Shown here piece after piece: positions 1 to 9,102 of a DNA stretch of 64,000 nt. Every line of letters begins with the position of its first letter. Position 1 is the first letter of the stretch. A model generated the notes under the pieces. It worked only from the letters and a program-made list of their open reading frames with translations. It was not told where the DNA came from and searched no databases. The translations under genes were made by a program, and so were the position numbers. Source of the stretch: Bythopirellula sp. (GTDB lineage: Bacteria; Planctomycetota; Planctomycetia; Pirellulales; Lacipirellulaceae); NCBI GenBank assembly GCA_028285205.1, contig JANQQA010000058.1, positions 24,355 through 88,354 on the forward strand, given 5' to 3'.

Positions 1-1
1 C

Positions 2-109
2 GTGTTGGGGCATTACCATGTTCAAAAGAACAAGACCGACCCCGGGCCGGCATTTGATTGGGAGAAAGTCATCGGCGGCGCCGAGCAACTATTGAGCGAG
101 TCGAAGTAG
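2..109 (+). CDS. N-acetylmuramoyl-L-alanine amidase (AmpD/Amidase_2 type), C-terminal fragment
   Basis: Only the last 35 codons lie in the window; the gene begins upstream. The frame reads GHYHVQKNKTDPGPAFDW followed by a short helix and a TAG stop. The K-T-D-P-G-P-x-F-D-W block is the C-terminal zinc-ligand and substrate motif of Amidase_2 enzymes such as AmpD, which cut the MurNAc-L-alanine bond of muropeptides. This fits the peptidoglycan genes further along the window. Family assignment is firm for so short a piece because the motif is distinctive. Whether the protein is cytoplasmic (AmpD) or exported (AmiD) cannot be told without the N-terminus. Confidence 0.75.
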   Translation: MLGHYHVQKNKTDPGPAFDWEKVIGGAEQLLSESK

Positions 110-139
110 TCTACGGTCGTTTCTTCGCGTGCCTGTATA

Positions 140-201
140 TGCGCAAATGCGGGAGAGATCTGCGCTTAATTTGGGCGGTTCTAAAAAAGAACTGCTAAAA
201 T
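140..201 (+). promoter_or_regulatory. 21-bp direct-repeat operator and promoter of the Gfo/Idh gene (site A)
   Basis: TGCGCA at 140-145 is followed exactly 21 bp later by TGCGCT at 161-166. A -10-like TAAAAT lies at 196-201, 29 bp after the second copy. The next gene starts at 271, giving a leader of about 60 nt. The same arrangement occurs before several other genes here. The repeat is seen directly; its role as an activator site is inferred. Confidence 0.65.
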
Positions 202-270
202 AATTGGGCCTTTGTAGAGCGATGCATCGCGACTCGGCGGTCGCCTATTCGATTGGAATAATTGAGTGTC

Positions 271-1743
271 ATGAACCAAAAGAATTCACAGGTCTCACGA
301 CGAAAGTTCATCAAGACTTCGACCGCCTCGGCGGCGTTAGCCGCTGCTACAGCAGCCAAAGCGGACCATCACTCCTCGCCCGTCGAAAAGCTGCGCATCG
401 GGTTTATCGGCCTGGGTGTGCGTAATCAGATGCACCTGAAATCGGCGATGAAGCTCCACAATGACACGGGAAGTGTCGAAATTGCCGCCGTTTGTGACGT
501 GTTCGACCGCTATCGCGACGAGGTGGTGCAGAAGGTCTACGAAGGCACCAAGAAGAAACCCAAGGCGGTCGGCGACTACCGCGACATCATCAACGATGAT
601 TCGATCGACGCGGTGGTGATTGCCACGCCGGATCACTGGCACGCTCGACAAACACTTGACGCGCTCGCAGCGGGCAAGCACGTCTACTGCGAAAAGCCGA
701 TGACCCACACCGTCGAGGAGTCGCTAGAAGTCTACAAAGCGTGGAAAGCCTCTGGCCTGGTCATGCAAGTTGGTGTGCAGTCGACACAGCTGCCCGTATG
801 GCAAGACGCTCGCGAACGCATCAATCGTGGCCAGTTGGGCAAGGTAGTCCAATTTCAGACAGAGATCTTTCGTAACACCGCCATGGGGCAATGGCGCTAC
901 TATAAGCTGACCGAAGACATGACTCCTAAGAACATCGATTGGAACATGTTCTTAGGGACCGAATTGGGATTGGCCCCCAAGATTCCCTTTGATCGGGCGA
1001 AGTTTGCCCAGTGGCGTTGCTATTGGCAGTTTGGTTCGGGCATGTTTACCGACCTGTTTGTCCATCGGATGACAGCCATGCTGGCAGCGACCGGCTTGCG
1101 ATTCCCAGGGCGAGTTTCGGGTTCCGGCGGGATCATGCTGGAATACGACGGCCGTAACGTCCCGGATGTGGCCACCGTCGTGGCCGACTATCACGAAGGC
1201 GTGCAGGGCTTTGTCACGGGCACGATGGTCAGCCAGGAGACACCGATCAAGCAAACGATACGAGGCCACCACGGCTCGTTTGTGTTCGGCGTGGGCGATG
1301 GATTCACCGGCTTTGACTTCGTCGCGGAGCGACCGCAAGTCACGCACAACAGCAAGATCAAGAGCGAGCGTGTCGAAGTTGGCGGGGCGCCGGACTTACA
1401 CTTCGCGCACTTCGAAAACTTCTGCCAAGCTGTAGCCGAGGGCAAGCCGGAGATGGTCAAATGCGACCCAGAGCTTGGCGCGGCCGCCATGGTCACGGTC
1501 AAGCTCGGCTCGGAGGGTTACAAACGCGGTAAAGTATATCACTTCGATCCGTCGACACTAACGGTGTCCGACGGCAGCGCGGACTGGGCGTCAGGTTGGG
1601 AAACAATGTCCGCCGAGCGTGCTTCCGCTCGTCACGTGCCTGGCTGGGCAGCTGGCGAGACCGGCAGCCAATTGAAGCCGCAAGACTACCAGGGTCTGGA
1701 AGGCCCCTGGATCGACGGGGTCGATCCCGCGACGCGAGCTTAA
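271..1743 (+). CDS. Gfo/Idh/MocA family oxidoreductase, Tat-exported
   Basis: A 490-residue NAD(P)-dependent oxidoreductase of the Gfo/Idh/MocA family. The N-terminus carries a twin-arginine signal (SRRKFIKTS then an Ala-rich stretch), so the protein is probably exported already folded with its cofactor. The Rossmann motif LRIGFIGLGVRNQ follows at about residue 42. Next come the family block VIATPDHWHARQTLDAL and the catalytic-region signature GKHVYCEKPM, whose Lys is the usual catalytic residue. I chose ATG 271 over TTG 262 because the signal peptide begins there. Substrate is unknown; relatives act on sugars, inositols or glycosides, and planctomycetes hold many exported paralogues. The gene stands alone on the plus strand behind operator site A. 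Confidence 0.88.
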   Translation: MNQKNSQVSRRKFIKTSTASAALAAATAAKADHHSSPVEKLRIGFIGLGVRNQMHLKSAMKLHNDTGSVEIAAVCDVFDRYRDEVVQKVYEGTKKKPKAVGDYRDIINDDSIDAVVIATPDHWHARQTLDALAAGKHVYCEKPMTHTVEESLEVYKAWKASGLVMQVGVQSTQLPVWQDARERINRGQLGKVVQFQTEIFRNTAMGQWRYYKLTEDMTPKNIDWNMFLGTELGLAPKIPFDRAKFAQWRCYWQFGSGMFTDLFVHRMTAMLAATGLRFPGRVSGSGGIMLEYDGRNVPDVATVVADYHEGVQGFVTGTMVSQETPIKQTIRGHHGSFVFGVGDGFTGFDFVAERPQVTHNSKIKSERVEVGGAPDLHFAHFENFCQAVAEGKPEMVKCDPELGAAAMVTVKLGSEGYKRGKVYHFDPSTLTVSDGSADWASGWETMSAERASARHVPGWAAGETGSQLKPQDYQGLEGPWIDGVDPATRA

Positions 1744-1847
1744 CGGTTAGTGGGCACGAAACTGGTGAAGAGATTTTCGTTGTGTAGACTGCCAAATGAG
1801 GCATCACGAAACTGAAGACTGCACAAGAAGTTGTTGAGGTATTTTCA

Positions 1848-2492
1848 GTGGTTAGCTATCGATTTCCGTTATATTTTTGCTTAATGATTGGAACAATCGC
1901 TTTGGTCGGCTGTGGTGGCGGATCGAATGCAGTTCCGCTCCCATCCTTCGATCCTGAGGGCGCGGCCGAGAAGGCGATGGAACTCCACGATGCCGATGGA
2001 GATGGTTTCCTGGCAGGGAGTGAACTCGACAACGTGCCCGGCTTAAAGGCAGCGATGAGGAGTCTCGACGCTGACGGTGATGGCAAGATTAATGCCGAAG
2101 ATATCGCCAACCGCATACGCGCTTGGGAAACGCAGGAGATCGGTCTGATGTCGATTTCATGTGAGCTAATCCTGGACGGTCGACCGCTCAGCGACGCGAC
2201 AGTTACTTTCGAGCCCGAGGCGTTTCTCGGCGATTCAATCAAAGCCGCTGTAGGTCAAACCGGTATGGCGGGATCGTTTCGGCCGAAGATTCCCAAATCG
2301 GAACGCCCGTCGCCCGATTCGCCGCCAGGCATCCAAGCTGGCTTCTATCGCATTAAGGTCTCGAAGCAGCAGGGTGGCAAGGAAATGATTCCTGCTCGCT
2401 ACAACACGGAAACTACTTTGGGACAGCAAGTATCGAAGGACGATTTCGCTGTCGTAAACAAGAAGCTGATCTACCGGCTAAAGAGTAAGTAA
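1848..2492 (+). CDS. EF-hand lipoprotein with transthyretin-like domain
   Basis: A predicted 214-residue lipoprotein. A short hydrophobic signal ends in the lipobox L-V-G-C (Cys at residue 22). Two EF-hand calcium loops follow, each beginning DADGDG, at about residues 46-57 and 75-86. The C-terminal half, starting near LMSISCELILDGRPLSDATVTF, resembles the carboxypeptidase-regulatory/transthyretin-like domain common in planctomycete lipoproteins (SGxVxFxGxPL pattern). The start is a GTG; the first internal ATG would leave too short a signal. No SD-like sequence is obvious. It lies 104 bp after the oxidoreductase in the same direction but need not be cotranscribed. Function is unknown; a calcium-binding cell-envelope protein is likely. 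Confidence 0.75.
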   Translation: MVSYRFPLYFCLMIGTIALVGCGGGSNAVPLPSFDPEGAAEKAMELHDADGDGFLAGSELDNVPGLKAAMRSLDADGDGKINAEDIANRIRAWETQEIGLMSISCELILDGRPLSDATVTFEPEAFLGDSIKAAVGQTGMAGSFRPKIPKSERPSPDSPPGIQAGFYRIKVSKQQGGKEMIPARYNTETTLGQQVSKDDFAVVNKKLIYRLKSK

Positions 2493-2557
2493 CCCCGTTC
2501 GGCAGTGTACTCCCGGAAGTGGGTGCTAAGCGTGACTTCGGATTGTCGCCGCCACAG

Positions 2558-2572
2558 CCTGAGCGACTCAGG
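2558..2572. terminator. Possible bidirectional terminator hairpin between convergent genes
   Basis: CCTGAG and CTCAGG form a perfect 6-bp stem around a 3-nt loop. It lies between the plus-strand lipoprotein and the minus-strand DUF1559 gene. There is no clear U-tract on either side, so the call is weak. Confidence 0.3.
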
Positions 2573-2611
2573 GCTAAGTCGCGAGCGGATTGTAGGTCTC
2601 AGTAAGCCATA

Positions 2612-3751
2612 TCAATTGGCTTCTGGCAACGGCTGGCCGTCTTGTCGGTTTGCTGAATAGCTGTGTATGAACGGGTCGACGTCGTAGTTGACGCCTCGGA
2701 CTGAGCCATCAGCGTACACCATCTGGAAAACTCCCGGGTGTGCGCTCCCAAAGATGAACGGGTTGTCGTTGTTCAGGGTATCGGGGCGCGGCTGCAGGTC
2801 CTCCTGGTCGCCAACAGATTCTAGGATCGGGTTCCATGCTCGCCGCTGGTTGTCCCATTCGTAGCCGCAGTACGCGGCTTGGTTCGTGGCAAGTGATAGA
2901 TTGGCATCTGCCGTACTTACGCCACCCTCATACTCGTTAGGATTGATGTGGCGTTCGCCAAACAGATAGGTGTTCGATGTGCCGTCGGTAATGTTTTCCA
3001 TGCCGGTTTCACTGCGAACGAAGATGACACCGCTTTGGCAGAACAGACGAGATTGATCTCTGCGGCTTGGCTCCCCGGAGCAATTGTCGACCGGCTTGTT
3101 AGAAAAAATTCCAGCGACCGTAGCATCAACCTGGGAGTAATCATTACCGCGTGGTCCGGCAACGCCGGTGAACCAGGTGTCTCCGTCAGTTCGGAGCGAA
3201 TCACCCGAACTCGCCGCGTAGTCACCTCGAACGACGCCGCTCACGGTGATGAGTGGTCGGACCCACGATCCTAAATTGGCTACCGGGTTATTCCATATCG
3301 ACAGTGGCAAAGACGGCGCCCCCCGAGAGGGACAAGTAAACGCAGGCACAGGCGTTTGAATCAAAGTGGTCATTGCTGCACGATGACCCGGCGTGCCGAT
3401 TTCCGTTCCTGATCCCAAATCTCTCAGGTTCCCAAGTTCAATGAACGGCAGCAGACCATACATCCAGCCTGCGGGCTGATTTTCACCGAACCCGCGGTTC
3501 GGGTCAGGACCCCAATTGTAGTTCCAACCACCGGTCGGATAATGCTTGTAGGTGCTTTCGTGATTTAGTGCGCCCAAGCCAAGCTGCTTGAGATTGTTCC
3601 CACATTGAATTCGGCGGGCAGCCTCACGCGCTGCCTGGACCGCCGGCAGCAGCAGCGCCACGAGTACGCCGATGATGGCAATTACGACCAGGAGTTCTAC
3701 CAAAGTGAATCCAGACTTTTTTGGCATCGGATTGGTGCGCTGACTAGTCAC
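2612..3751 (-). CDS. DUF1559 domain protein with prepilin-type N-terminus
   Basis: A 379-residue member of the DUF1559 (SBP_bac_10) family, one of the largest planctomycete protein families. After a short basic leader comes the type IV pilin-like motif [21 protein letters not shown]. The G|F peptidase site and Glu+5 are intact. The DUF1559 signature [12 protein letters not shown] and [18 protein letters not shown] follow. The C-terminus has the usual [14 protein letters not shown] motif. The start is GTG 3751, which has GAGAGA upstream; the ATG at 3727 has none. Processing by a prepilin peptidase and a surface, pseudopilin-like role are expected from the family. Operator site B lies about 110 bp upstream of the start. 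Confidence 0.9.
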   Translation of the reverse strand: MTSQRTNPMPKKSGFTLVELLVVIAIIGVLVALLLPAVQAAREAARRIQCGNNLKQLGLGALNHESTYKHYPTGGWNYNWGPDPNRGFGENQPAGWMYGLLPFIELGNLRDLGSGTEIGTPGHRAAMTTLIQTPVPAFTCPSRGAPSLPLSIWNNPVANLGSWVRPLITVSGVVRGDYAASSGDSLRTDGDTWFTGVAGPRGNDYSQVDATVAGIFSNKPVDNCSGEPSRRDQSRLFCQSGVIFVRSETGMENITDGTSNTYLFGERHINPNEYEGGVSTADANLSLATNQAAYCGYEWDNQRRAWNPILESVGDQEDLQPRPDTLNNDNPFIFGSAHPGVFQMVYADGSVRGVNYDVDPFIHSYSANRQDGQPLPEAN

Positions 3752-3824
3752 GGTATATCTCTCTCAGGATGGAATCGATGAAGAGGCCTCGACGGCGAGG
3801 AACTCCGTATTCGCCTATATTCTA

Positions 3825-3887
3825 TTCTTAGCGATGTTATCCAATGAAGCAATGCGTATGAGCGCATACTTCGCTCGTTCTTGCGCA
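3825..3887 (-). promoter_or_regulatory. 21-bp direct-repeat operator and promoter of the DUF1559 gene (site B)
   Basis: On the minus strand TGCGCA (3887-3882) is followed 21 bp later by TGCGCT (3866-3861). After 7 bp comes a -35-like ATTGCT (3853-3848), then a 17-bp spacer and the -10-like TAAGAA (3830-3825). The half-site pair matches site A in both copies, and the spacing to -10 matches five other promoters here. Confidence 0.7.
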
Positions 3888-3999
3888 GAGCCAAGGCCTC
3901 TTCGCAGGCTGACCATCACAACCATCACGCAAAAAAGACAGCTCTGCCCCAGCGAACTTCGCTGATTCAGAGCCGCCTTTGCGTGGAATCTACGTCCAG

Positions 4000-4018
4000 C
4001 CGAGCGACGTTCGCTCGG
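4000..4018 (-). terminator. Possible terminator hairpin after the PEP-CTERM gene
   Basis: CCGAGCGA and TCGCTCGG form a perfect 8-bp stem with a 3-nt loop, 22 bp past the stop codon of the minus-strand PEP-CTERM gene. No T-run follows on the minus strand, so it may be a transcript-end hairpin or chance. Confidence 0.35.
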
Positions 4019-4040
4019 TGTCACTTAAACCAGTTGAGGA

Positions 4041-4928
4041 TTAACGTCGACGTGCGAACATTGCCAAGCCGCCAAGGCTGAGCAGCATCAGCGAGGTTGG
4101 TTCGGGAATGGTAACCCGGTCGTCGATAATCACGTTATCGATGATGCCGAATTGGTTCGTTGGATCACCGCTGAGCGAACCAAACGGATCTTCGTAACCG
4201 ACCATCACATCGCCAGAGGTGACCAGACCGCTTTCGCGGAAGAAGATGACGTCGTTGAACGAAGTGATAACCTCGCCGTTGTTGACGGAGATCTTTACTG
4301 TAACCCACGAATTAGCGGGGGCATCGGCACTACCAAAGTTGCTGGTGAATGCGGCATTGAACGGCACATCTTCGCCCGGCTGGGTGTCGCCGAGGTCCGC
4401 CAACTCCGTCGTGCCATCAAAAAACGCGGCGTCTTCGGTGCCGTAGCCGTTCTCGCCGGCAATCCAACCCCAAATACCATCGCCATCGGCCGCGCGGTTG
4501 TTGCGGCCGAGTGGATTGGTGGTAGTCCGGGCGATGCCCCAAAGGCCCTGCTCGGTGCCGCCAGCCGGAATCGGAACGCCGACGTTGATCCACATATCGA
4601 ATTGGACTTCATAGGTGGAGAGAGCGAGGTCGGCATTGCCGTTGGTGATGGCACCAATCAGATTGGCTGCTTGGCCCGAACCTGCGGATAGGTTCGCATC
4701 AAAGCGGACACCAGTGGTGGCTCCAGAGCCGCCCACCATGTTTGGAGCTTCAGGAATGCCGAGCGAACTGTAGTCAACGATGGCCGCGGTAGCATCCGTT
4801 TGTGTCGCTACGGTCCAACTTGAGAGATCGTCGAGACCGTCGGTAAAGAACTGTGCTGAGGCGGTACTCGCACTCAGCGCGATCGCAACAGCGATCATAA
4901 AACAAGTCGAATTCAACAAAGACTTCAT
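4041..4928 (-). CDS. PEP-CTERM sorting domain protein
   Basis: A 295-residue secreted protein. It has an N-terminal signal peptide (hydrophobic run ending ASTASAQF) and a C-terminal PEP-CTERM sorting signal: IPEPTSLMLLS, a short hydrophobic helix, then ARRR. Exosortase is expected to remove this tail and attach the protein at the surface; no exosortase is in the window. The body looks beta-rich and acidic, with no catalytic motif I recognise, and resembles the lectin/LamG-like jelly rolls usual in this group. ATG 4928 has a strong GGGGAG SD sequence. The leader is long, about 160 nt from the promoter at site C. Confidence 0.85.
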   Translation of the reverse strand: MKSLLNSTCFMIAVAIALSASTASAQFFTDGLDDLSSWTVATQTDATAAIVDYSSLGIPEAPNMVGGSGATTGVRFDANLSAGSGQAANLIGAITNGNADLALSTYEVQFDMWINVGVPIPAGGTEQGLWGIARTTTNPLGRNNRAADGDGIWGWIAGENGYGTEDAAFFDGTTELADLGDTQPGEDVPFNAAFTSNFGSADAPANSWVTVKISVNNGEVITSFNDVIFFRESGLVTSGDVMVGYEDPFGSLSGDPTNQFGIIDNVIIDDRVTIPEPTSLMLLSLGGLAMFARRR

Positions 4929-5097
4929 TAGGCAACTCCCCTTTCAAAAAACACGATCTAATCGATCAAAGGATTGGAAAATTAAACGTCGTGATCTGGA
5001 CTGAGCAAATTGAGATGTGCTCCGACGACCCGCCGGTCCGATAAGGTTGGCGTACCCTCGGCGACCTCAAATGCGCCCCGATCCGCCTATACTGCCA

Positions 5098-5160
5098 TAA
5101 TAACTTCGACCGATGATTTTCGGTAACAATATGTGCGGAAAAAAGTCTTCATTTTGCGCA
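5098..5160 (-). promoter_or_regulatory. 21-bp direct-repeat operator and promoter of the PEP-CTERM gene (site C)
   Basis: Minus strand: TGCGCA (5160-5155), then 21 bp on TCCGCA (5139-5134), 7 bp, -35-like TTACCG (5126-5121), 17 bp, -10-like TTATTA (5103-5098). This gives a transcript start about 160 nt before the ATG at 4928. The other intergenic sequence from 4929 to 5232 shows only a GC-rich hairpin at 5177-5198. Confidence 0.65.
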
Positions 5161-5176
5161 AACAGCTCAAGTCAGA

Positions 5177-5198
5177 GCCCCGCGTGCGGACACGGGGC
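5177..5198 (-). terminator. GC-rich hairpin after the small membrane protein gene
   Basis: GCCCCG (5177-5182) pairs with CGGGGC (5193-5198), with further pairing inside (GTG/CAC). It lies 35 bp past the stop of the minus-strand gene at 5233-5613. No U-run is seen, so only a weak terminator call. Confidence 0.3.
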
Positions 5199-5232
5199 CG
5201 GGTTGGCGCCCTTCTTTGCGGAAGTCCCTAGA

Positions 5233-5613
5233 CTATGCATCGCCGCGAGCCGACATATGGGCAAATCCACCGCCCAGCGCGAGGGCGATTCCCAGATAAC
5301 GGAGGTAGGTTCCCGTCGTGGTCGGGGTATCTCGCGCCGACTCGAACTCTGCCTTCAGCGTGTCGAGTTCTGCTTTCGCTTCGTCATAAGCCGCCTGAGC
5401 TTCTGTCGGTGTCGGTCCGCCCGGTCTGGGGTTAGTCTTTGCATTTTTGGCGACGAAGAGCAGCTTGTGCGCGTTGTTGCTCAGTTCCGTCATCCGATTG
5501 GCCTTCTCTTCCGTCCAGGTTCGGCTGGGCGGAAAAACCGTCGACCAAAGAAAGCCCACTCCGAGGAGTAGGCAGCCCAATCCCAAAAGAACCACGGGTA
5601 GCAGGTCCTTCAT
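5233..5613 (-). CDS. Small two-helix membrane protein, unknown function
   Basis: I do not recognise this 126-residue protein. It has a hydrophobic N-terminal segment (about residues 4-26) that could be an uncleaved anchor. A central charged region follows, rich in Ala, Glu and Lys with a heptad-like pattern (about residues 68-95), probably a coiled coil. A second hydrophobic segment lies at about residues 100-120. The likely topology is two membrane helices with an exposed coiled coil. It lies 62 bp downstream of a DUF1559 gene on the same strand and may be cotranscribed with it. Codon use looks like that of its neighbours. Its start has only a weak GAGTTG upstream. Confidence 0.6.
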   Translation of the reverse strand: MKDLLPVVLLGLGCLLLGVGFLWSTVFPPSRTWTEEKANRMTELSNNAHKLLFVAKNAKTNPRPGGPTPTEAQAAYDEAKAELDTLKAEFESARDTPTTTGTYLRYLGIALALGGGFAHMSARGDA

Positions 5614-5675
5614 GTCGGCAACTCATTTATCTCAGTGAAGGTGCGAGGTAGAGGCGAGTCAAACACTCGCGACGA

Positions 5676-6755
5676 TCATTCTATGTCGACGTTGATGCCG
5701 TCGTTGATGCAGACCAGGACGCCCAGGACCAGTGGATCGATTTCATCTCGTAGAAATCGCACACTGCCGTCGATGTTTGCGGCGTTAACGCCTCCGACGT
5801 GCAGGCTGCGCGGCGACACGGTGTGGTCGTCTCTGTCGTCCTGGCACGGCATGCCCAGCAGCGCTGCTTCTGCTTCGTTGACGCATTCGCGCAGTTCGTC
5901 GATACCGAGATTGCCAGGCGGCAAATTTGGAGTCAACGCGTACGCGGCGTAGTCCGGTCCTGGCCGATAGGGCATGTCGATGCCTTGCTCGGATACATTG
6001 CCCAACGTCCCAATATCGCCATGCATGTCTGCTGCCAAAATTGAGGACCCAGGCCATGCCAGTGCCCAAGCACCACGCTGGTCCGTCGGCTCATCACGGG
6101 TACGTACCTCTGACAGCATAACGGTGTTTGTCGTACCGTCGGTAACGCGTCTGAGAGCCTGCGGCTCGTGAATCAGCGCTCCCGGCCAAATCGATGTCGA
6201 GTAAGAATGCTCCGGCGCCACATAGGCAGCATAGTTGCCTTTCGCGAATTGCCGTCCGTTGGAAAATGCGTCTGATTCGTAAAACAGCCCCTCCGCTTGA
6301 TCTGTTGGACAGAGGAAATTGGATGGCTGAGCTGCCTGAGGGTTGGTGTTGATGTTTTGCTCAGTGACGTGGACCGTGAGGTCAAACTGATCAAACAGTG
6401 GCTGTTGTTCAACGAAAGGGAGAATCTGAACGAGCCAACTGATGTCCTGGCCTGTCCACATGCGGACGCCCCTCGTGCCATCGCTGGACCCGTTGCGCGC
6501 TGTGGGTACCAGATTCATTTGGCTGGATGGCGGCAAATCACCCTTGGCCGATTCGTAGTTCAACACAGCTAATGCCAGATTCTTCAGGTTGTTCCGGCAT
6601 TGCATACGTCTGGCAGCCTCGCGGGCGGCTTGGACCGCCGGTAGGAGCAAAGACACCAACACGCCAATGATAGCGATAACGACCAGTAGTTCGACGAGGG
6701 TAAAACCCGGTTTTCGGGCTGCCAACGTCACGCGATTCTGGCAGGGATTCTTCAT
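5676..6755 (-). CDS. DUF1559 domain protein with prepilin-type N-terminus
   Basis: A 359-residue DUF1559 protein. The pilin-like stretch [21 protein letters not shown] lies at about residues 16-36, followed by [23 protein letters not shown] beta-rich body follows, and the C-terminal [17 protein letters not shown] motif is in its usual place. I placed the start at ATG 6755, not at 6827: 6755 has AAGGA about 9 nt upstream, and the extra 24 residues would be an abnormal leader for a prepilin. Operator site D lies 134 bp upstream of this start. The small membrane protein gene follows on the same strand. Confidence 0.88.
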   Translation of the reverse strand: MKNPCQNRVTLAARKPGFTLVELLVVIAIIGVLVSLLLPAVQAAREAARRMQCRNNLKNLALAVLNYESAKGDLPPSSQMNLVPTARNGSSDGTRGVRMWTGQDISWLVQILPFVEQQPLFDQFDLTVHVTEQNINTNPQAAQPSNFLCPTDQAEGLFYESDAFSNGRQFAKGNYAAYVAPEHSYSTSIWPGALIHEPQALRRVTDGTTNTVMLSEVRTRDEPTDQRGAWALAWPGSSILAADMHGDIGTLGNVSEQGIDMPYRPGPDYAAYALTPNLPPGNLGIDELRECVNEAEAALLGMPCQDDRDDHTVSPRSLHVGGVNAANIDGSVRFLRDEIDPLVLGVLVCINDGINVDIE

Positions 6756-6851
6756 TGATTTTTCCTTCGGGGCGACATGGAAGTGCTGCCTGGTGATTGC
6801 ATTGTAGTCCGTTATCGTCCTACGCAAAGTGGGATCGCATACTGAAGTTGA

Positions 6852-6915
6852 ACTCTGCTGGTAATTACGACAGCCTGCAACATGCCATTGCGCATCCGAT
6901 TCTTCGGTGTGCGAA
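6852..6915 (-). promoter_or_regulatory. 21-bp direct-repeat operator (site D) with weak promoter
   Basis: Minus strand: TTCGCA (6915-6910) is followed 21 bp later by TGCGCA (6894-6889). The best -10 candidate at the expected distance is CAGAGT (6857-6852), 31 bp on, which is poor. The repeat is clear; the promoter assignment is not. Confidence 0.5.
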
Positions 6916-6960
6916 TTGTTGCGTCGAACTCAGTGTGGGAAAAGTGAAATACTGCCTGTT

Positions 6961-7000
6961 CAAATAAAACGACCCCGTGGTTAGTTCCCAAACCACGGGG
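6961..7000 (-). terminator. Rho-independent terminator of the 7056-8627 gene
   Basis: A perfect 10-bp stem (CCCCGTGGTT at 6973-6982 with its complement at 6991-7000) and an 8-nt loop. On the minus strand it is followed by TCGTTTTATTTG, a T-rich tail. It lies about 55 bp past the stop codon. Confidence 0.8.
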
Positions 7001-7055
7001 CCGAAAATTCATAATCAGCTAGAGCCGGAAAGCAACCCAGCTCATCGACTTCGTC

Positions 7056-8627
7056 TTACCGTCGTTTGCAGCTGAGCAATCCGAGGGTCATGCCGACCAG
7101 CAGCAAGGCTGTGCTCGGTTCGGGAACGGCAGCCGCGGCCGCGAGCGATCCAGGAGTTGGATAGTTCTCCAGCCATGCTGGAATTTCGGATGGATCATCA
7201 CGTTGCCATTGAAGAAAGTCGGCGCCGTCTACATCACCATCGCCATCGGCATCCCCAGGCACGCCGTCGACGGGAAGAAAGCCCTTTGCTTGCAAGTTGG
7301 CCAAAATACTTGGCGTGTCACCAGACGCAGCGGTCTCGATAACGAGATTGTCATAGATGACAAAGTTCCCGCCTTCGGGTGCGTTGGCAATTGATCCGAA
7401 GCGATCGTAGTAGGCCAACATGACGGTACCCGCTGAGGACACAGCGTCCTCGACGTCGTCAACTGCCATCTGCACGATGATCGTGCCGTTGATCGAATAC
7501 GTCATGATCTCGTCAGAGAAGATAATCTCATGCTCTGACCACTGATTATAAGGCGTGCCAACATCTGCAGCTTCGGTATTAGTGCGGAGTCGTGAGTTTG
7601 CCCCAACTCCCAGAGCGGCTTGGAGGTCTGCGGAAGAAACATCATAGTGCAGATCGGCGGTGTTAGCAGGAAACGTCTCAGCATAGAAGTTGAGGCCCGT
7701 CGAGGAGTCCGTGCCATCGAAGCTACCGACGTCGTTCGGATCGGGTGCGAAATGTCCTTGTGGGTCGCCGGTGAATTTACTCAGCTGCGTTGCCGTTGGG
7801 CCGGCACCTTCATCGTAGTCCTCGATGGTCAGACCCAGCCCTGCATCACGCCAGAACTCTTGGATGAAGTCAGCAGAACGACCGGTGGTTGCTGCAGTCT
7901 CGTCGAAAATGCTGCGCGGGCGTCCGCTGCGCAGAGCGTATTGGAATCCACCATAAACTGGAATGTAATCTTCACTGGCACCGGTGTCCGGTGAGAAACC
8001 CAGACCCATGCCCTGGGTGCCCGAAGGTGCCGAACCAGTGCCGGTACCGTCTTGCAGATTGATCGACACGGCCTGAAGTGCGACATCCGTTGGATCAGCG
8101 TAGTTGATGCCTACGTGAACTTTGTTCGTCGTACCACCCTGGATGATCACGTCATCTTCGTTACCTTCAACCCCGTCGACGGTATCAATAACACCAACGC
8201 CGGTAGATCCAAACACGTCCAATGTGACTTTGTAGTGTGGAGTCGGCGTTCCCGTGCCTACACCTGCACCGCTGTTGAGATTGCTGAGCTTCGGAAAGAC
8301 GGCCGTGAACATCGGTTCGGTGCCTGCGCCAGCGGCAATGCTATCGTTGTTAACGGATAAGAACACGCCCGTAGTTGCTGTACCACTTGTGGAGTTCGGT
8401 GCTTCAGGAATGGAACCAGTAACAAAGCCATCGCCAAAAATGTCAAAGTTGCCGTAGTCGAACCCGAAACGAACATCTTCCAGGCCATTAATGTCAGCAT
8501 TAAAAACGTCGTAATCACCGGCTGAGAAATCGGTGTCAGAAAAAACAATCTGACCACTTGCCGTAATGGCACTGGTTGCGAATACGCCGACGAGCAGCAT
8601 AGTCAAAAGTCTCGGTTGAACAAACAT
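7056..8627 (-). CDS. PEP-CTERM protein with dockerin-like EF-hand repeat
   Basis: A 523-residue secreted protein with a signal peptide (ending ITASGQI) and a long acidic beta-rich body. Near residues 455-475 there is a calcium-binding stretch GDADGDGDVDGADFLQWQR, the type I dockerin-like pattern that planctomycetes often place just before a sorting signal. The C-terminus VPEPSTALLLVGMTLGLLS then CKRR is a PEP-CTERM anchor. No enzymatic motif is visible. The start ATG has GGGAGC upstream. The gene ends before a strong terminator at 6961-7000, and operator site E lies 372 bp upstream. A surface adhesin or structural role is likely; the ligand is unknown. Confidence 0.85.
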   Translation of the reverse strand: MFVQPRLLTMLLVGVFATSAITASGQIVFSDTDFSAGDYDVFNADINGLEDVRFGFDYGNFDIFGDGFVTGSIPEAPNSTSGTATTGVFLSVNNDSIAAGAGTEPMFTAVFPKLSNLNSGAGVGTGTPTPHYKVTLDVFGSTGVGVIDTVDGVEGNEDDVIIQGGTTNKVHVGINYADPTDVALQAVSINLQDGTGTGSAPSGTQGMGLGFSPDTGASEDYIPVYGGFQYALRSGRPRSIFDETAATTGRSADFIQEFWRDAGLGLTIEDYDEGAGPTATQLSKFTGDPQGHFAPDPNDVGSFDGTDSSTGLNFYAETFPANTADLHYDVSSADLQAALGVGANSRLRTNTEAADVGTPYNQWSEHEIIFSDEIMTYSINGTIIVQMAVDDVEDAVSSAGTVMLAYYDRFGSIANAPEGGNFVIYDNLVIETAASGDTPSILANLQAKGFLPVDGVPGDADGDGDVDGADFLQWQRDDPSEIPAWLENYPTPGSLAAAAAVPEPSTALLLVGMTLGLLSCKRR

Positions 8628-9102
8628 GCAAGATGCTCCCTAATCAAAATGGTGTGGATGCTTATCACAGAACTCAAAGACAAAAACACAATCTTTCTTA
8701 TTCTGATTCTCAAACTTCTCTGGCAGAATTCTGTGACTCTGAAAGATCGCTTACGACAAAATGACCTCTTGCCGCCTGTTCAGTGAATGAGTGAATGGTG
8801 GGCGTCGACCGCTGCCTGAAAAGACGATCGATTACGCAAACTACTACTTCTAGGATAACAACAGCTTTCGTAACGCTCAAGAAACTTAACTACAACTAAC
8901 GCCCACCGGAACGTGATTACGGTATGCCACTGCGCTCGAAAAGAGCCGTGTATATGGCCAGGGACCGCGAACTGCAACGCCCTAACTAATTCAGTGTTTG
9001 CGCAGTCACTGCTCGCGTATGCGCAACATCAGTGATTGCTCGGTTGGCGCGATGCGCTGCGGCGTGTTTGCGGCTTAGCATAACCCGCGCACTGCCGCTT
9101 GT
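8628..9102. other. Intergenic region of 475 bp
   Basis: No convincing gene. It holds operator site E (8999-9025) and an AT-rich stretch at about 8640-8760 just before the minus-strand PEP-CTERM gene, probably its leader. A further TGCGCT at 9053-9058 is out of register with the 21-bp spacing. The short open frames here lack codon bias and SD sequences. Confidence 0.5.
8999..9025 (-). promoter_or_regulatory. Perfect 21-bp direct repeat of TGCGCA (site E)
   Basis: Two exact TGCGCA copies start at 8999 and 9020. No good -10 hexamer sits 30 bp downstream on the minus strand; measured from the distal copy, TTAGTT does. The site probably serves the 7056-8627 gene, but it is 372 bp from that start, so the promoter remains unplaced. 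Confidence 0.5.
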
